A stretch of 64,000 nt of DNA, taken from contig JAQUIJ010000009.1 in NCBI GenBank assembly GCA_028683385.1, forward strand, positions 124,001-188,000, written 5' to 3'. The DNA comes from Prolixibacteraceae bacterium (GTDB lineage Bacteria; Bacteroidota; Bacteroidia; Bacteroidales; Prolixibacteraceae). The stretch's first letter is position 1. Each line of letters starts with the position of its first letter. A program made the translations under genes and the position numbers. The notes beneath the pieces were generated by a model. It did not search any database, had not been told where the DNA came from, and was given only the letters and a program-made list of their open reading frames with translations. Of the stretch, positions 8,670 through 17,396 are shown piece by piece.

Positions 8670-9596
8670 CTAAGGCTTATCAGGTTCGTTATTTAATTTG
8701 CGGGCTTCATCCAGCGTAATTCTTTTCCCGTTGTTGTATGCTGCAATAGATGCGTTTTTTATTCCTTCAAGCTTAACCTGACTTTGTAAAGTCAAGGCTT
8801 CCTGATAGCGCTTCAAACTGCCAGTTGTGTAAACAGTAACACCCTTTTCGTCCTTGTAATTTTCTACTTTTCTTAGCATCCCCAGTTTTTTTATCGATTT
8901 GGCAGCAGTGTCGGGTAATTTCCCTTTAAAGGCTCCAACCTGAATTTTATAGGTTACTGAAGTAGCTGGTTCAGTATTCGCGACCGGTTTCGACTCCGAT
9001 TTATAATACGTAATCGTGTCGGGTACTTTTTGTTTGTTCAAAGCGGCAATTGCTTGTTGTATGCTATCCTGGTAAATTTTGATTTTTTCCTGAAACTTCG
9101 CCTTTTCGTCTGATGAAGCGGATTGCCAATACTGTTTTTCCTCGCTTCGGGCTTTTTCGTATAAATTAGGAATCTCTTCATTCAAGGTCATCATTTGTCC
9201 TTCTGCTTTTAAAATCAGTGCCGAAATTTTTTCTTTCTGATCGTCAGAAGAATCGGAATATGATTTTCGTAAACTGTCGGTTTGTGCCGAAAGCTTGCTG
9301 ACCTCTTTTTCTTTCAGCCAGGCCGAGTAAAATATTTTTTTCGATTCTTCTTTTACAAAATTGCTAAAACTGAAGTAGCTGATTTCCGAATTCACCTGAA
9401 AATCGATTGCAGCCTTTCTTGCATTTTCAGGAATAACAAATACTTCAGGCTGAGAAACTGGTGGTTTTATCGTAACAATTGTGTCGTTTTGGATCGGGCC
9501 TGCAGGTGAAATAACTGCATATGAATTTAATCCGCCAATTGTAAACAATAGGAGAATTAAGGTTGTTTTTATGCTTGTTGTGAATTGAATTAACAT
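8670..9596 (-). CDS. exported SPOR-domain protein
   Basis: A 308-residue protein with a signal peptide (hydrophobic to about residue 28), a central Lys/Glu/Gln-rich helical region (residues 75-200, predicted coiled coil from heptad-like Leu spacing) and a C-terminal SPOR domain from about residue 213 (VTYKIQVGAFKGKL to the KNASIAAYNNGKRI strand). SPOR domains bind denuded peptidoglycan at division sites. It stands alone between clpS and bcp on the minus strand. Envelope or division role is inferred from the domain; no specific substrate is visible. Confidence 0.8.
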   Translation of the reverse strand: MLIQFTTSIKTTLILLLFTIGGLNSYAVISPAGPIQNDTIVTIKPPVSQPEVFVIPENARKAAIDFQVNSEISYFSFSNFVKEESKKIFYSAWLKEKEVSKLSAQTDSLRKSYSDSSDDQKEKISALILKAEGQMMTLNEEIPNLYEKARSEEKQYWQSASSDEKAKFQEKIKIYQDSIQQAIAALNKQKVPDTITYYKSESKPVANTEPATSVTYKIQVGAFKGKLPDTAAKSIKKLGMLRKVENYKDEKGVTVYTTGSLKRYQEALTLQSQVKLEGIKNASIAAYNNGKRITLDEARKLNNEPDKP

Positions 9597-9718
9597 ATTC
9601 GGTATATGTTTGATTTGGCCTTAAAATTACAAAAAATGTAACTAGGTCGCTATACGATTGAACCGGTTTATTTTATTAACAACGTTTTGTTACGTCCGAA
9701 TCATATCAATATTTCAAG

Positions 9719-9726
9719 TATATTTG
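9719..9726 (+). promoter_or_regulatory. candidate -7 box for bcp-recA
   Basis: TATATTTG is an exact TAnnTTTG match 22 bases before the bcp ATG. A -33 TTG at normal spacing is not evident. Confidence 0.5.
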
Positions 9727-9748
9727 TCTAACTTAAAAACATTCAATA

Positions 9749-10216
9749 ATGACATCTTTAAGTAAAGGTGATAAAGCTCCTGAATTTCATGGGCTGAATC
9801 AAAACAATGAGACCATTTCATTGGAAACGTTCAAGGGTAAAAAGCTTATTTTGTACTTCTATCCGAAAGATAATACTCCGGGTTGTACCGCAGAATCGTG
9901 CAACCTGAATGATAATTACCAGGCTTGGCTGGCCAAAGGCTACGAGGTTGTTGGTGTTAGTCCGGATAGTGTTGCTTCACACAAAAAGTTCGCCGATAAG
10001 TTCCAATTCGGGTTTAACCTTATTGCAGATACTGAAAAAGAGATACTTCAGGCTTATGGCGTTTGGGGCGAAAAAAGTATGTATGGCAAAAAATACATGG
10101 GAGTTATGCGTACCACTTTTGTGATCAGCGAATCAGGAATTATTGAAGATATTTTTGAGAAAGTAGATACAAAAAACCATACCGATCAAATCATTAAAGC
10201 ATTAGATATCAAATAA
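9749..10216 (+). CDS. bcp: thioredoxin-dependent peroxiredoxin (BCP type)
   Basis: Reduces hydrogen peroxide and organic peroxides with thioredoxin. It is 155 residues with the motif [18 protein letters not shown]; the first Cys is the peroxidatic residue and the second, five positions on, is the resolving Cys of the classic two-Cys Bcp subgroup. The conserved Arg sits in the MRTTFVI segment. It ends one base before the recA start codon, so the two are almost certainly co-transcribed, tying peroxide defence to DNA repair. The ATG at 9749 follows a TATATTTG box. Confidence 0.95.
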   Translation: MTSLSKGDKAPEFHGLNQNNETISLETFKGKKLILYFYPKDNTPGCTAESCNLNDNYQAWLAKGYEVVGVSPDSVASHKKFADKFQFGFNLIADTEKEILQAYGVWGEKSMYGKKYMGVMRTTFVISESGIIEDIFEKVDTKNHTDQIIKALDIK

Positions 10217-10217
10217 A

Positions 10218-11243
10218 ATGGCAAACGACGAAAAATCAAAACAGAACATCGAAAAGCTAAAGGCTCTACAGTTGACAATGGATAAAATCGAGAAAAGCTA
10301 TGGCAAAGGCTCGATTATGAAATTAGGCGACCGTGTGGTTGAAGACGTTCCGTCAATCTCTTCAGGATCAATTGGACTGGACATTGCAATGGGCGTTGGT
10401 GGCTACCCCAAAGGAAGAATCATCGAAATTTATGGACCTGAATCGTCAGGTAAAACAACTTTAGCCATTCATGCCATTGCCGAAGCTCAGAAAGCTGGTG
10501 GAATTGCTGCGATCATTGACGCTGAACATGCGTTTGATCCTGGTTATGCAACCAAATTAGGCGTTGATATCAACGAATTGCTGATTTCTCAACCTGATAA
10601 TGGAGAGCAGGCTCTGGAAATTGCTGATAACCTGATCCGTTCAGGAGCCGTGGATATTATCGTTATTGACTCGGTGGCAGCATTGACTCCAAAAGCTGAA
10701 ATTGAAGGCGAAATGGGCGACTCAAAAATGGGTCTTCAGGCTCGTTTGATGTCTCAGGCTTTACGTAAACTGACTGCCAACATCAATCGCACTAAAACCT
10801 GTGTCATCTTTATCAACCAGTTGCGCGAGAAAATCGGTGTCATGTTTGGTAATCCTGAAACGACCACCGGTGGTAATGCACTGAAATTTTATGCTTCGGT
10901 ACGTTTGGATATTCGTCGCATTGGCCAGATTAAAGACGGGGAAGATGCCCAGGGAAATCATACCCGTGTGAAAGTGGTAAAAAATAAAGTAGCTCCTCCA
11001 TTCAAAAAGGCTGAATTCGACATCATGTATGGCGAAGGTATTTCCAAAACCGGCGAAATCGTTGATTTGGGTGTCGAGCTCAACGTCATCAAAAAGAGCG
11101 GATCGTGGTTTAGTTACGGCGAAACCAAACTTGGACAAGGACGCGAATCGGTTAAAACAGTACTTCGCGATAATCCTGAATTGGCACAAGAGCTGGAAGC
11201 CAAAATATTTGAAGCGATCACTACAACGACGACGGTAAATTAA
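10218..11243 (+). CDS. recA: recombinase RecA
   Basis: DNA-dependent ATPase that forms filaments on single-stranded DNA, drives strand exchange and triggers the SOS response. It is 341 residues. Walker A is GPESSGKTT near residue 75; Walker B is [12 protein letters not shown]; the L1-L2 DNA-binding loops are in [16 protein letters not shown] and [22 protein letters not shown]. The C-terminal acidic tail is short. It follows bcp after a single base and ends at a strong intrinsic terminator. No LexA box is obvious upstream, in keeping with transcription from the bcp promoter. Confidence 0.99.
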   Translation: MANDEKSKQNIEKLKALQLTMDKIEKSYGKGSIMKLGDRVVEDVPSISSGSIGLDIAMGVGGYPKGRIIEIYGPESSGKTTLAIHAIAEAQKAGGIAAIIDAEHAFDPGYATKLGVDINELLISQPDNGEQALEIADNLIRSGAVDIIVIDSVAALTPKAEIEGEMGDSKMGLQARLMSQALRKLTANINRTKTCVIFINQLREKIGVMFGNPETTTGGNALKFYASVRLDIRRIGQIKDGEDAQGNHTRVKVVKNKVAPPFKKAEFDIMYGEGISKTGEIVDLGVELNVIKKSGSWFSYGETKLGQGRESVKTVLRDNPELAQELEAKIFEAITTTTTVN

Positions 11244-11266
11244 ATAAAGTTTAAAAATACAGTCAT

Positions 11267-11309
11267 GTCCGGGTTTGGCAGTTGTGCTGTTAAACCCGGA
11301 CTTTTTTTT
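11267..11309 (+). terminator. intrinsic terminator after recA
   Basis: GTCCGGGTTT (11267-11276) pairs perfectly with AAACCCGGAC (11292-11301) around a 15-base loop, followed by eight T. Confidence 0.93.
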
Positions 11310-11431
11310 AGTCGTATCTTTTGCCGCGATTTCTGATAGATTATTAAGAATCGTGGTTCATTTGTAATAAATATCAATCGGGAAGCTTAAAATGCTTGTA
11401 TATTTTAAGATCTTCCGTTAATTCAAGAATT

Positions 11432-13861
11432 ATGAAAGTTTTAAAGTTTGGAGGTACTTCTGTTGGAAGTGCTGAAAATATTCAAAGGGTAAAAGAAATC
11501 CTGAAAGGGCAGACGGACGATGTAATCGTTGTGGTTTCGGCTTTGGGTGGAATTACCGACAAGATTTTGAGTGCAGCAAAAATGGCTGCGATTGGAACCG
11601 GCTACTTTCAGGCTGAATTGACGGAAATCAACACGCGCCACTTCGAGACGATTGAAAAATTATTTGTTGCTGAAAAACAGGCTGATATTAAAGCGAAAAC
11701 CACCATCTTACTTGACGAGCTTGAGCGTATTATTCAGGGAGTTTCGTTAATTGGTGAACTCACCCCAAAAACACTCGATAAAATTGGCGGCTTTGGCGAA
11801 CGTTTGTCATCACTCATTATTTCAGAATATATTCCTGAATCGAAATGGTTTGATTCAAGTAAGCTGATCAAGACCAACAGTAATTTTGGTAAAGCTACAG
11901 TCGATTTTGGACAAACCAATCAACTCATTCAAACGGCTTTTGCCTCCTTTTCAGGACTTGCAATCGTTCCGGGATTTATTTCGAGCAACGAAGTTGGCGA
12001 ATATACCACTTTGGGTCGTGGTGGTTCCGATTATACCGGAGCTATTTTGGCTGCGGCTTTGGATGTGGCATCGCTCGAAATCTGGACCGATGTGAATGGT
12101 TTCATGACTGCCGATCCGCGAGTAATTAGCAAAGCCTACACCATAAAAATGCTGAGTTATTCAGAAGCCATGGAGCTTTCGCATTTTGGTGCAAAGGTTA
12201 TTTATCCGCCAACTATTCTGCCGGTTTACAAGAAGGGAATTCCGGTTCTCATTAAAAATACAATGGATCCCGAAAACGAGGGAACTTTAATTACCGATAG
12301 CAAACACAATGGGAAAGACCTGCCGATTAAAGGTATTTCATCCATTTCGAACATTACCCTTATAACCATACAGGGATTGGGTATGGTGGGTGTTACCGGT
12401 ATATCTTCCCGGCTTTTTGGCGCTTTGGCTCGCCAGAATGTGAATGTCATCCTGATTTCGCAAGCTTCTTCCGAAAACTCAATCAGTTTTGCCATTGATT
12501 CATCCAGTTCAGCAAAAGCTGAAGCAGCCATCCAACAAGAGTTCGATCGTGAAATTCAGCTCGACCAGATCAATAAGATTACGATTGAAGAAAATCTGGC
12601 CATTGTAGCTATTGTTGGCGAAAACATGAAGCATGCTACCGGAATTGCCGGAAAGCTGTTCAATACTATCGGTAAAAATGGGATTAACATCATTGCTATT
12701 GCGCAGGGAGCTTCGGAGTTGAACATTTCGTGGGTTGTAAAGATTTCTGATTTACGCAAAACCTTGAACGTCGTTCATGAATCGTTCTTCCTGTCGGAAA
12801 ATGTTGAGTTGAACGTTTTCTTGTTGGGAATTGGTTTGGTTGGCGGTAATCTGCTCGAACAAATCAAACAGCAACAACCCAAATTGCTAAAGGAAAAGCA
12901 CCTCAAGATTAAACTCGCCGGAGTTGCCAATTCCAAAAAAATGCTGTTTAATCGGGAAGGTATTGATATTGCTACTTTCCGCGAAAAAATGACGACTGAA
13001 GGTCAGGAATCGAGTCTCGAAAATTTTAAAAATGAAATTATCGGCCTGAATATGTATAATTCAATCTTTGTGGATTGTACCGCCAACGATCAGGCTGCAG
13101 GATTATATGCAGAACTGCTCAATGCCAATGTCTCGATTGTTACAGCCAATAAGGTGGCAGCTTCCTCAGAATACGAAAACTACGCGCTCCTGAAAAAAAC
13201 GGCCAAGCGAAAAGGTGTTAAATTCCTTTTCGAAACCAACGTTGGCGCTGGTTTGCCGATTATTACCACTTTGAACGATTTGGTTAATTCGGGCGATACC
13301 ATTGTGAAAATCGAAGCTGTTCTTTCCGGAACACTCAATTTCATTTTCAATACCATTAGCGAAACCGTTCCATTGAGTAAAACCATCAGGATGGCCAAAG
13401 ATCAGGGATTTGCTGAGCCTGATCCTCGCATCGATCTTAGTGGTGTTGATGTTGCGCGTAAACTCCTCATTTTGGTTCGTGAATCGGGTTACCAGTTCGA
13501 CATGAAAGACATTAAAATCAACACTTTTATTCCTGAAAAGTATTTTGAAGGAAGTGTTGACGATTTCTGGAAAAATATACCTGAAATGGATGCCGAATTT
13601 GAAGCCAACCGGAAAAAATTGGCTGACAAAGGACTTTTCTGGCGTTTCGTTGCCAAATTTGAAGACGGAAAAGCCGAAATCGGACTTCAGCAAATTGAAG
13701 CAAACCATCCGTTTGCCGATTTACAGGGATCGAACAATCTGGTCATGTTTAATACCGAGCGTTATCTTGAATTTCCGATGATTATTAAGGGTTATGGCGC
13801 TGGCGCTGCGGTAACTGCGGCCGGTGTTTTTGCCGATATAATCAGGGTTTCAAACATCTAA
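11432..13861 (+). CDS. thrA: bifunctional aspartokinase / homoserine dehydrogenase
   Basis: Performs the first and third steps from aspartate to homoserine. The N-terminal aspartokinase begins MKVLKFGGTSVGS, then two ACT regulatory domains (near residues 310-450, with GMVGVTGISSRLF and IVAIVGENMKHATG) that normally sense threonine, then the dehydrogenase with the NAD-binding GIGLVGGNLL near residue 465 and the catalytic region VEAVLSGTLNFIFN. Starting at ATG 11432 gives 809 residues; an upstream in-frame TTG at 11396 adds residues unlike the family. It is the first gene of the threonine cluster. Three bases separate it from the acetolactate decarboxylase gene. Confidence 0.96.
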   Translation: MKVLKFGGTSVGSAENIQRVKEILKGQTDDVIVVVSALGGITDKILSAAKMAAIGTGYFQAELTEINTRHFETIEKLFVAEKQADIKAKTTILLDELERIIQGVSLIGELTPKTLDKIGGFGERLSSLIISEYIPESKWFDSSKLIKTNSNFGKATVDFGQTNQLIQTAFASFSGLAIVPGFISSNEVGEYTTLGRGGSDYTGAILAAALDVASLEIWTDVNGFMTADPRVISKAYTIKMLSYSEAMELSHFGAKVIYPPTILPVYKKGIPVLIKNTMDPENEGTLITDSKHNGKDLPIKGISSISNITLITIQGLGMVGVTGISSRLFGALARQNVNVILISQASSENSISFAIDSSSSAKAEAAIQQEFDREIQLDQINKITIEENLAIVAIVGENMKHATGIAGKLFNTIGKNGINIIAIAQGASELNISWVVKISDLRKTLNVVHESFFLSENVELNVFLLGIGLVGGNLLEQIKQQQPKLLKEKHLKIKLAGVANSKKMLFNREGIDIATFREKMTTEGQESSLENFKNEIIGLNMYNSIFVDCTANDQAAGLYAELLNANVSIVTANKVAASSEYENYALLKKTAKRKGVKFLFETNVGAGLPIITTLNDLVNSGDTIVKIEAVLSGTLNFIFNTISETVPLSKTIRMAKDQGFAEPDPRIDLSGVDVARKLLILVRESGYQFDMKDIKINTFIPEKYFEGSVDDFWKNIPEMDAEFEANRKKLADKGLFWRFVAKFEDGKAEIGLQQIEANHPFADLQGSNNLVMFNTERYLEFPMIIKGYGAGAAVTAAGVFADIIRVSNI

Positions 13862-13864
13862 CTC

Positions 13865-14641
13865 ATGCAAATCCATCGAATCGGAATCGGATTGGTTGTT
13901 GGTTTTTTGACCGGTTGTGTCCCCAAACCATCAGCAGTTCAGGAACAGAGTCTGTTCCAGGTTTCGACTATTGATGCGCTATTGCAGGGCGATTACGATG
14001 GATATACAAGTTTGAACGAGCTTTCCTCGAAAGGTGATTTCGGTATTGGAACCGTTAATGCACTTGATGGCGAATTGGTCATTGAAAAGGGACAGTTTTA
14101 TCAGGTAAAATCTGATGGAAAAGTGTATCGTCCTTCCGGAGAACTGAAGACACCTTTTGCCTCAATTGTTAATTTTTTGCCTGAAGATTCGCTGGAAGTT
14201 CATAATCTGGATTTCGCACGGCTAAAATTACTGGTTGACAGTTTGATGAGAAGCCGAAACTACTTTTTTGCGATTCGGTTAGATGGCGAATTTGATTCGG
14301 TACATACCCGAAGTGTTCCTGCTCAGCAAAAACCATATCCTGCATTGGTTGTTGTAACACAAAACCAACCTGAATTTTCGATTCAGGAAACAAAAGGAAA
14401 ATTGACAGGTTTTTTCTGTCCTGATTTTGTGAAGGGAATTAATATGCCTGGTTATCACCTGCATTATTTGTCGGATGACAAAACCTCGGGTGGACATTTA
14501 CTCGATTTCCGGTTGAAATCAGGAAAATTAAAACTCGATAAAATTCGAAAATTTGAGATGCTTCTTCCTGAATCGGGTTCGTTTCAAAAAACCGAATATA
14601 AAACCGACAGGACAGGAGAACTGAAGAAAGTGGAAGGATGA
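13865..14641 (+). CDS. alpha-acetolactate decarboxylase, predicted lipoprotein
   Basis: Decarboxylates 2-acetolactate to acetoin; family members can also act on 2-aceto-2-hydroxybutyrate. The family fingerprint is clear: STIDALLQGDYDGY, GDFGIGTVNALDGELV, FYQVKSDGK, IRLDGEFDSVHTRSVP and KGINMPGYHLHYLSDDKTSGGH. The Zn ligands are expected to be His198, His200 and His211; Glu70 is also conserved. The 258-residue protein starts with a hydrophobic segment ending in a lipobox LTGC (Cys18), so it is probably exported and lipid-anchored, which is odd for an enzyme of cytoplasmic acetolactate. It sits 3 bases after thrA and 23 bases before the kinase-like gene, inside the threonine operon. No acetolactate synthase gene is in the window. 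Confidence 0.85.
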   Translation: MQIHRIGIGLVVGFLTGCVPKPSAVQEQSLFQVSTIDALLQGDYDGYTSLNELSSKGDFGIGTVNALDGELVIEKGQFYQVKSDGKVYRPSGELKTPFASIVNFLPEDSLEVHNLDFARLKLLVDSLMRSRNYFFAIRLDGEFDSVHTRSVPAQQKPYPALVVVTQNQPEFSIQETKGKLTGFFCPDFVKGINMPGYHLHYLSDDKTSGGHLLDFRLKSGKLKLDKIRKFEMLLPESGSFQKTEYKTDRTGELKKVEG

Positions 14642-14664
14642 TGAATTAGAAAATTTGGAAGAAC

Positions 14665-15882
14665 ATGAAATACATTATTGTTTTGGGTGATGGAATGGCC
14701 GATGAGCCATTGGCTGTTTATGGTGGAAAAACTCCGCTTCAGATGGCCGAAAAACCTGTGATTGACAGTCTGGCTAAAAAGGGCAGGACAGGACTCCTAA
14801 AAACGGTTCCCGATGATATGCACCCCGGAAGTGAGATTGCCAATATGTCGGTTTTGGGTTACGATGTGCAGAAGGTTTTTGAGGGTCGTGGTGTACTTGA
14901 GGCTGCCAGTATTGGCGTAACTCTGGGCGAAAATGATCTGGCGCTGCGCTGTAATTTGCTTACCATCGAAAATGAAAACATAAAAAATCATTCTGCCGGA
15001 CACATTTCAAATGCAGAAGCATACGAGTTGATCGATTACCTGAATAAAAAACTGGGTAACGAACTGATCAGGTTTTACCCTGGCGTTTCGTACCGTCATT
15101 TGCTGGTTATAAAAGGTGGCAAAAAGCACATGAATTGCACCCCGCCTCACGATGTTCCGGGAAAACCATTTCGTCCGTTTTTAATTAAAGCCGAGAATGA
15201 AGAATCTGCGGCTACTGCCAAATTACTGAATTACCTGATCTTGCGTTCGCAGGCATTGTTGGCAGAACATCCGGTCAACCTGAAACGTAAGGAAGCTGGC
15301 AAAGAAATTGCCAATAGCATCTGGCCTTGGTCTCCAGGCTATAAGCCTCAAATGCCAACTTTGAAAGAATTGTTTGGTATTGAAAAATCGGCGGTTATTT
15401 CAGCGGTTGATTTGATTCAGGGAATTGGTGTTTACGCCGGAATGGATGTGATTAAAGTGGAAGGCGCTACAGGATTGTACGATACCAACTACGAAGGAAA
15501 AGCTAAGGCTACAATTGATGCCTTAGAAGATCATGATTTGGTTTATTTGCACGTTGAAGCCAGCGATGAGGCCGGGCACGAAGGTGATGTGGAGCTGAAA
15601 ACCAAAACCATAAGCTATTTAGATTCAAGGATTGTGAAATACCTGGTTGAGGAAACCGGGAAAATGGATGAGCCTGTCACCATTGCCGTTTTACCCGATC
15701 ACCCAACGCCTTGCGCAACAAAAATTCATACTCGTGCAGCCGTCCCTTTTATTATTTATAAACCTGGCGAAAGCCCCGATAGTGCTCAGTTTTACGATGA
15801 ATTTGAGGTCACAAAAGGCTCGTACGGTACATTGAAAGGTGATGAGTTTATGAAAGCACTATTGACCAAAATTATCAATTAG
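14665..15882 (+). CDS. phosphoglycerate-mutase-like protein, proposed homoserine kinase
   Basis: Belongs to the archaeal-type 2,3-bisphosphoglycerate-independent mutase (ApgM) family of the alkaline-phosphatase superfamily: 405 residues, metal-binding N-terminus YIIVLGDGMADEP, the HPGSEIANMSVLGYD segment, HVEASDEAGHEG and LPDHPTPC metal ligands near the C-terminus. A subgroup of this family encoded between thrA and thrC has been proposed to replace ThrB (homoserine kinase); position in this window fits that exactly, and there is no GHMP-type thrB here. So the likely reaction is homoserine to O-phosphohomoserine, feeding ThrC. A true mutase role is the alternative; sequence alone does not decide. 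Confidence 0.82.
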   Translation: MKYIIVLGDGMADEPLAVYGGKTPLQMAEKPVIDSLAKKGRTGLLKTVPDDMHPGSEIANMSVLGYDVQKVFEGRGVLEAASIGVTLGENDLALRCNLLTIENENIKNHSAGHISNAEAYELIDYLNKKLGNELIRFYPGVSYRHLLVIKGGKKHMNCTPPHDVPGKPFRPFLIKAENEESAATAKLLNYLILRSQALLAEHPVNLKRKEAGKEIANSIWPWSPGYKPQMPTLKELFGIEKSAVISAVDLIQGIGVYAGMDVIKVEGATGLYDTNYEGKAKATIDALEDHDLVYLHVEASDEAGHEGDVELKTKTISYLDSRIVKYLVEETGKMDEPVTIAVLPDHPTPCATKIHTRAAVPFIIYKPGESPDSAQFYDEFEVTKGSYGTLKGDEFMKALLTKIIN

Positions 15883-15960
15883 CTAATGATTTTTTAATGT
15901 TGGAGATGATAGGTTTCAACCTCTATTTTTAACTTTAGCATCTAAATTTGAACTTCTGAA

Positions 15961-17262
15961 ATGAGATATTTTAGCACCAATAAAACTGTTCCTTCAGTAT
16001 CACTAATGGAGGCAGTTACCAAAGGATTGGCAAGTGATAATGGATTGTTTATGCCCGAACGGATCGAAGAATTCCGTCCTGAATTTTTTAGACGAATACA
16101 CAAGCTGAGCTTCCAGGAAATTTCGTTCGAAGTTGCCAAAAAATTCTTTGGAGAAGATATTCCCGAAAATACGCTGAAAGAGATTGTTGAAGATACCCTG
16201 AATTTTGATTGCCCGATTGTAAAAGTTAACGATTCAATGTATTCTCTTGAATTGTTTCATGGGCCAACCCTGGCCTTTAAAGACGTTGGTGGCCGGTTTA
16301 TGGCTCGTTTGCTTCGGTATTTTCTTCAGGGATTCCAGAAAGAAGTTAATGTGCTGGTTGCCACTTCAGGAGATACCGGGAGCGCTGTTGCCAATGGATT
16401 TTATGATGTTCCGGGGATTAAAGTATATGTGCTGTATCCGAAAGGTTTGGTGAGCGACATTCAGGAAAAGCAGTTTACTACGTTGGGCAAAAATATTACC
16501 GCACTCGAAATTGATGGGACATTTGACGACTGCCAGCGTTTGGTAAAATCGGCATTTCTCGACATCGAATTGAACGAAAAAATGGTACTGACTTCTGCCA
16601 ATTCAATTAATGTTGCGCGATTCCTTCCACAAGCTTTTTACTATTTCAATGCCTATGCTCGTTTGCGCGAAGCTGGAGTTGACAGTGATGTTGTGTTCTC
16701 AGTTCCAAGTGGCAATTTTGGAAACCTGACTGCCGGATTGTTTGCCAAATTTATGGGATTGCCTGTTAGCCGGTTTATCGCTGCAAATAACGAAAACGAC
16801 ATTGTTTATAAATACCTGAAGTCGGGAAAATATGAACCGAAGGCATCGGTTTCAACCATCGCCAATGCAATGGATGTGGGCGCTCCAAGTAATTTTGCCC
16901 GAATACTGGAATTGTATAATCAGTCACATCAGGATATTGCGAACGACATGGTTGGGTATCGATATTCAGATGATGAAATACGCGAAACCATGAAACAGGT
17001 TTTTGAGAAAGAAAACTACATGCTTGATCCTCATGGAGCGGTTGGTTATCGCGCCTTGAAAGCCGATTTAAAAGCGGGCGAAGTTGGTGTTTTTCTTGAA
17101 ACAGCCCATCCGGCAAAGTTCACTGAAACGGTTGAAAGTGTTTTGGGTGAAGGAACAGTTGTTCTTCCGGAGAAACTTGCTGCATTTATGAAAGGCGAAA
17201 AGCTTTCGATTAATTTGAATACCGAATTTGCTAATTTTAAACAGTTTTTACTGAATAAATAA
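15961..17262 (+). CDS. thrC: threonine synthase
   Basis: PLP enzyme converting O-phosphohomoserine to threonine. It is 433 residues with the typical N-terminus MRYFSTNKTVPSVSLMEAV; the PLP-binding Lys lies in GPTLAFKDVGGRF, and the phosphate/PLP loop in TSGDTGSAVANGF. Further family motifs are LTSANSINVARFLPQ and VPSGNFGNLTAG. It is the last gene of the threonine cluster, 78 bases after the kinase-like gene; TAACTTTA just upstream is a near match to a -7 box, so it might have an extra promoter. It ends at a strong terminator. Confidence 0.97.
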   Translation: MRYFSTNKTVPSVSLMEAVTKGLASDNGLFMPERIEEFRPEFFRRIHKLSFQEISFEVAKKFFGEDIPENTLKEIVEDTLNFDCPIVKVNDSMYSLELFHGPTLAFKDVGGRFMARLLRYFLQGFQKEVNVLVATSGDTGSAVANGFYDVPGIKVYVLYPKGLVSDIQEKQFTTLGKNITALEIDGTFDDCQRLVKSAFLDIELNEKMVLTSANSINVARFLPQAFYYFNAYARLREAGVDSDVVFSVPSGNFGNLTAGLFAKFMGLPVSRFIAANNENDIVYKYLKSGKYEPKASVSTIANAMDVGAPSNFARILELYNQSHQDIANDMVGYRYSDDEIRETMKQVFEKENYMLDPHGAVGYRALKADLKAGEVGVFLETAHPAKFTETVESVLGEGTVVLPEKLAAFMKGEKLSINLNTEFANFKQFLLNK

Positions 17263-17279
17263 GGATAGATATTTGCGTA

Positions 17280-17320
17280 AAAAGCCGTTTGTGATTGTTT
17301 CGCAAACGGCTTTTCTTTTT
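17280..17320 (+). terminator. intrinsic terminator after thrC
   Basis: AAAAGCCGTTTG pairs with CAAACGGCTTTT (core GCCGTTTG 17284-17291 with CAAACGGC 17303-17310), 11-base loop, followed by TTTTCTTTTTT. Confidence 0.9.
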
Positions 17321-17341
17321 TATTTGATCGGTGTAGATTGT

Positions 17342-17349
17342 TATATTTG
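17342..17349 (+). promoter_or_regulatory. candidate -7 box for the GH-A glycosidase gene
   Basis: TATATTTG matches TAnnTTTG exactly and lies 48 bases before the chosen ATG at 17397. A TTTG at 17323-17326 is the only -33 candidate and is spaced somewhat short (15 bases). Confidence 0.5.
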
Positions 17350-17396
17350 TGAAAAGTAAATTCAAACTAAACCACAAACCAAACAACCTAAACTGT

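Noticed and set aside
13166-13708. A 180-codon minus-strand frame inside thrA
   Set aside because: Shadow of the homoserine dehydrogenase domain.
17349-17396. GTG at 17349 as start of the GH-A glycosidase
   Set aside because: It would place 16 basic residues ahead of a good signal peptide and overlap the TATATTTG box; ATG 17397 is better.
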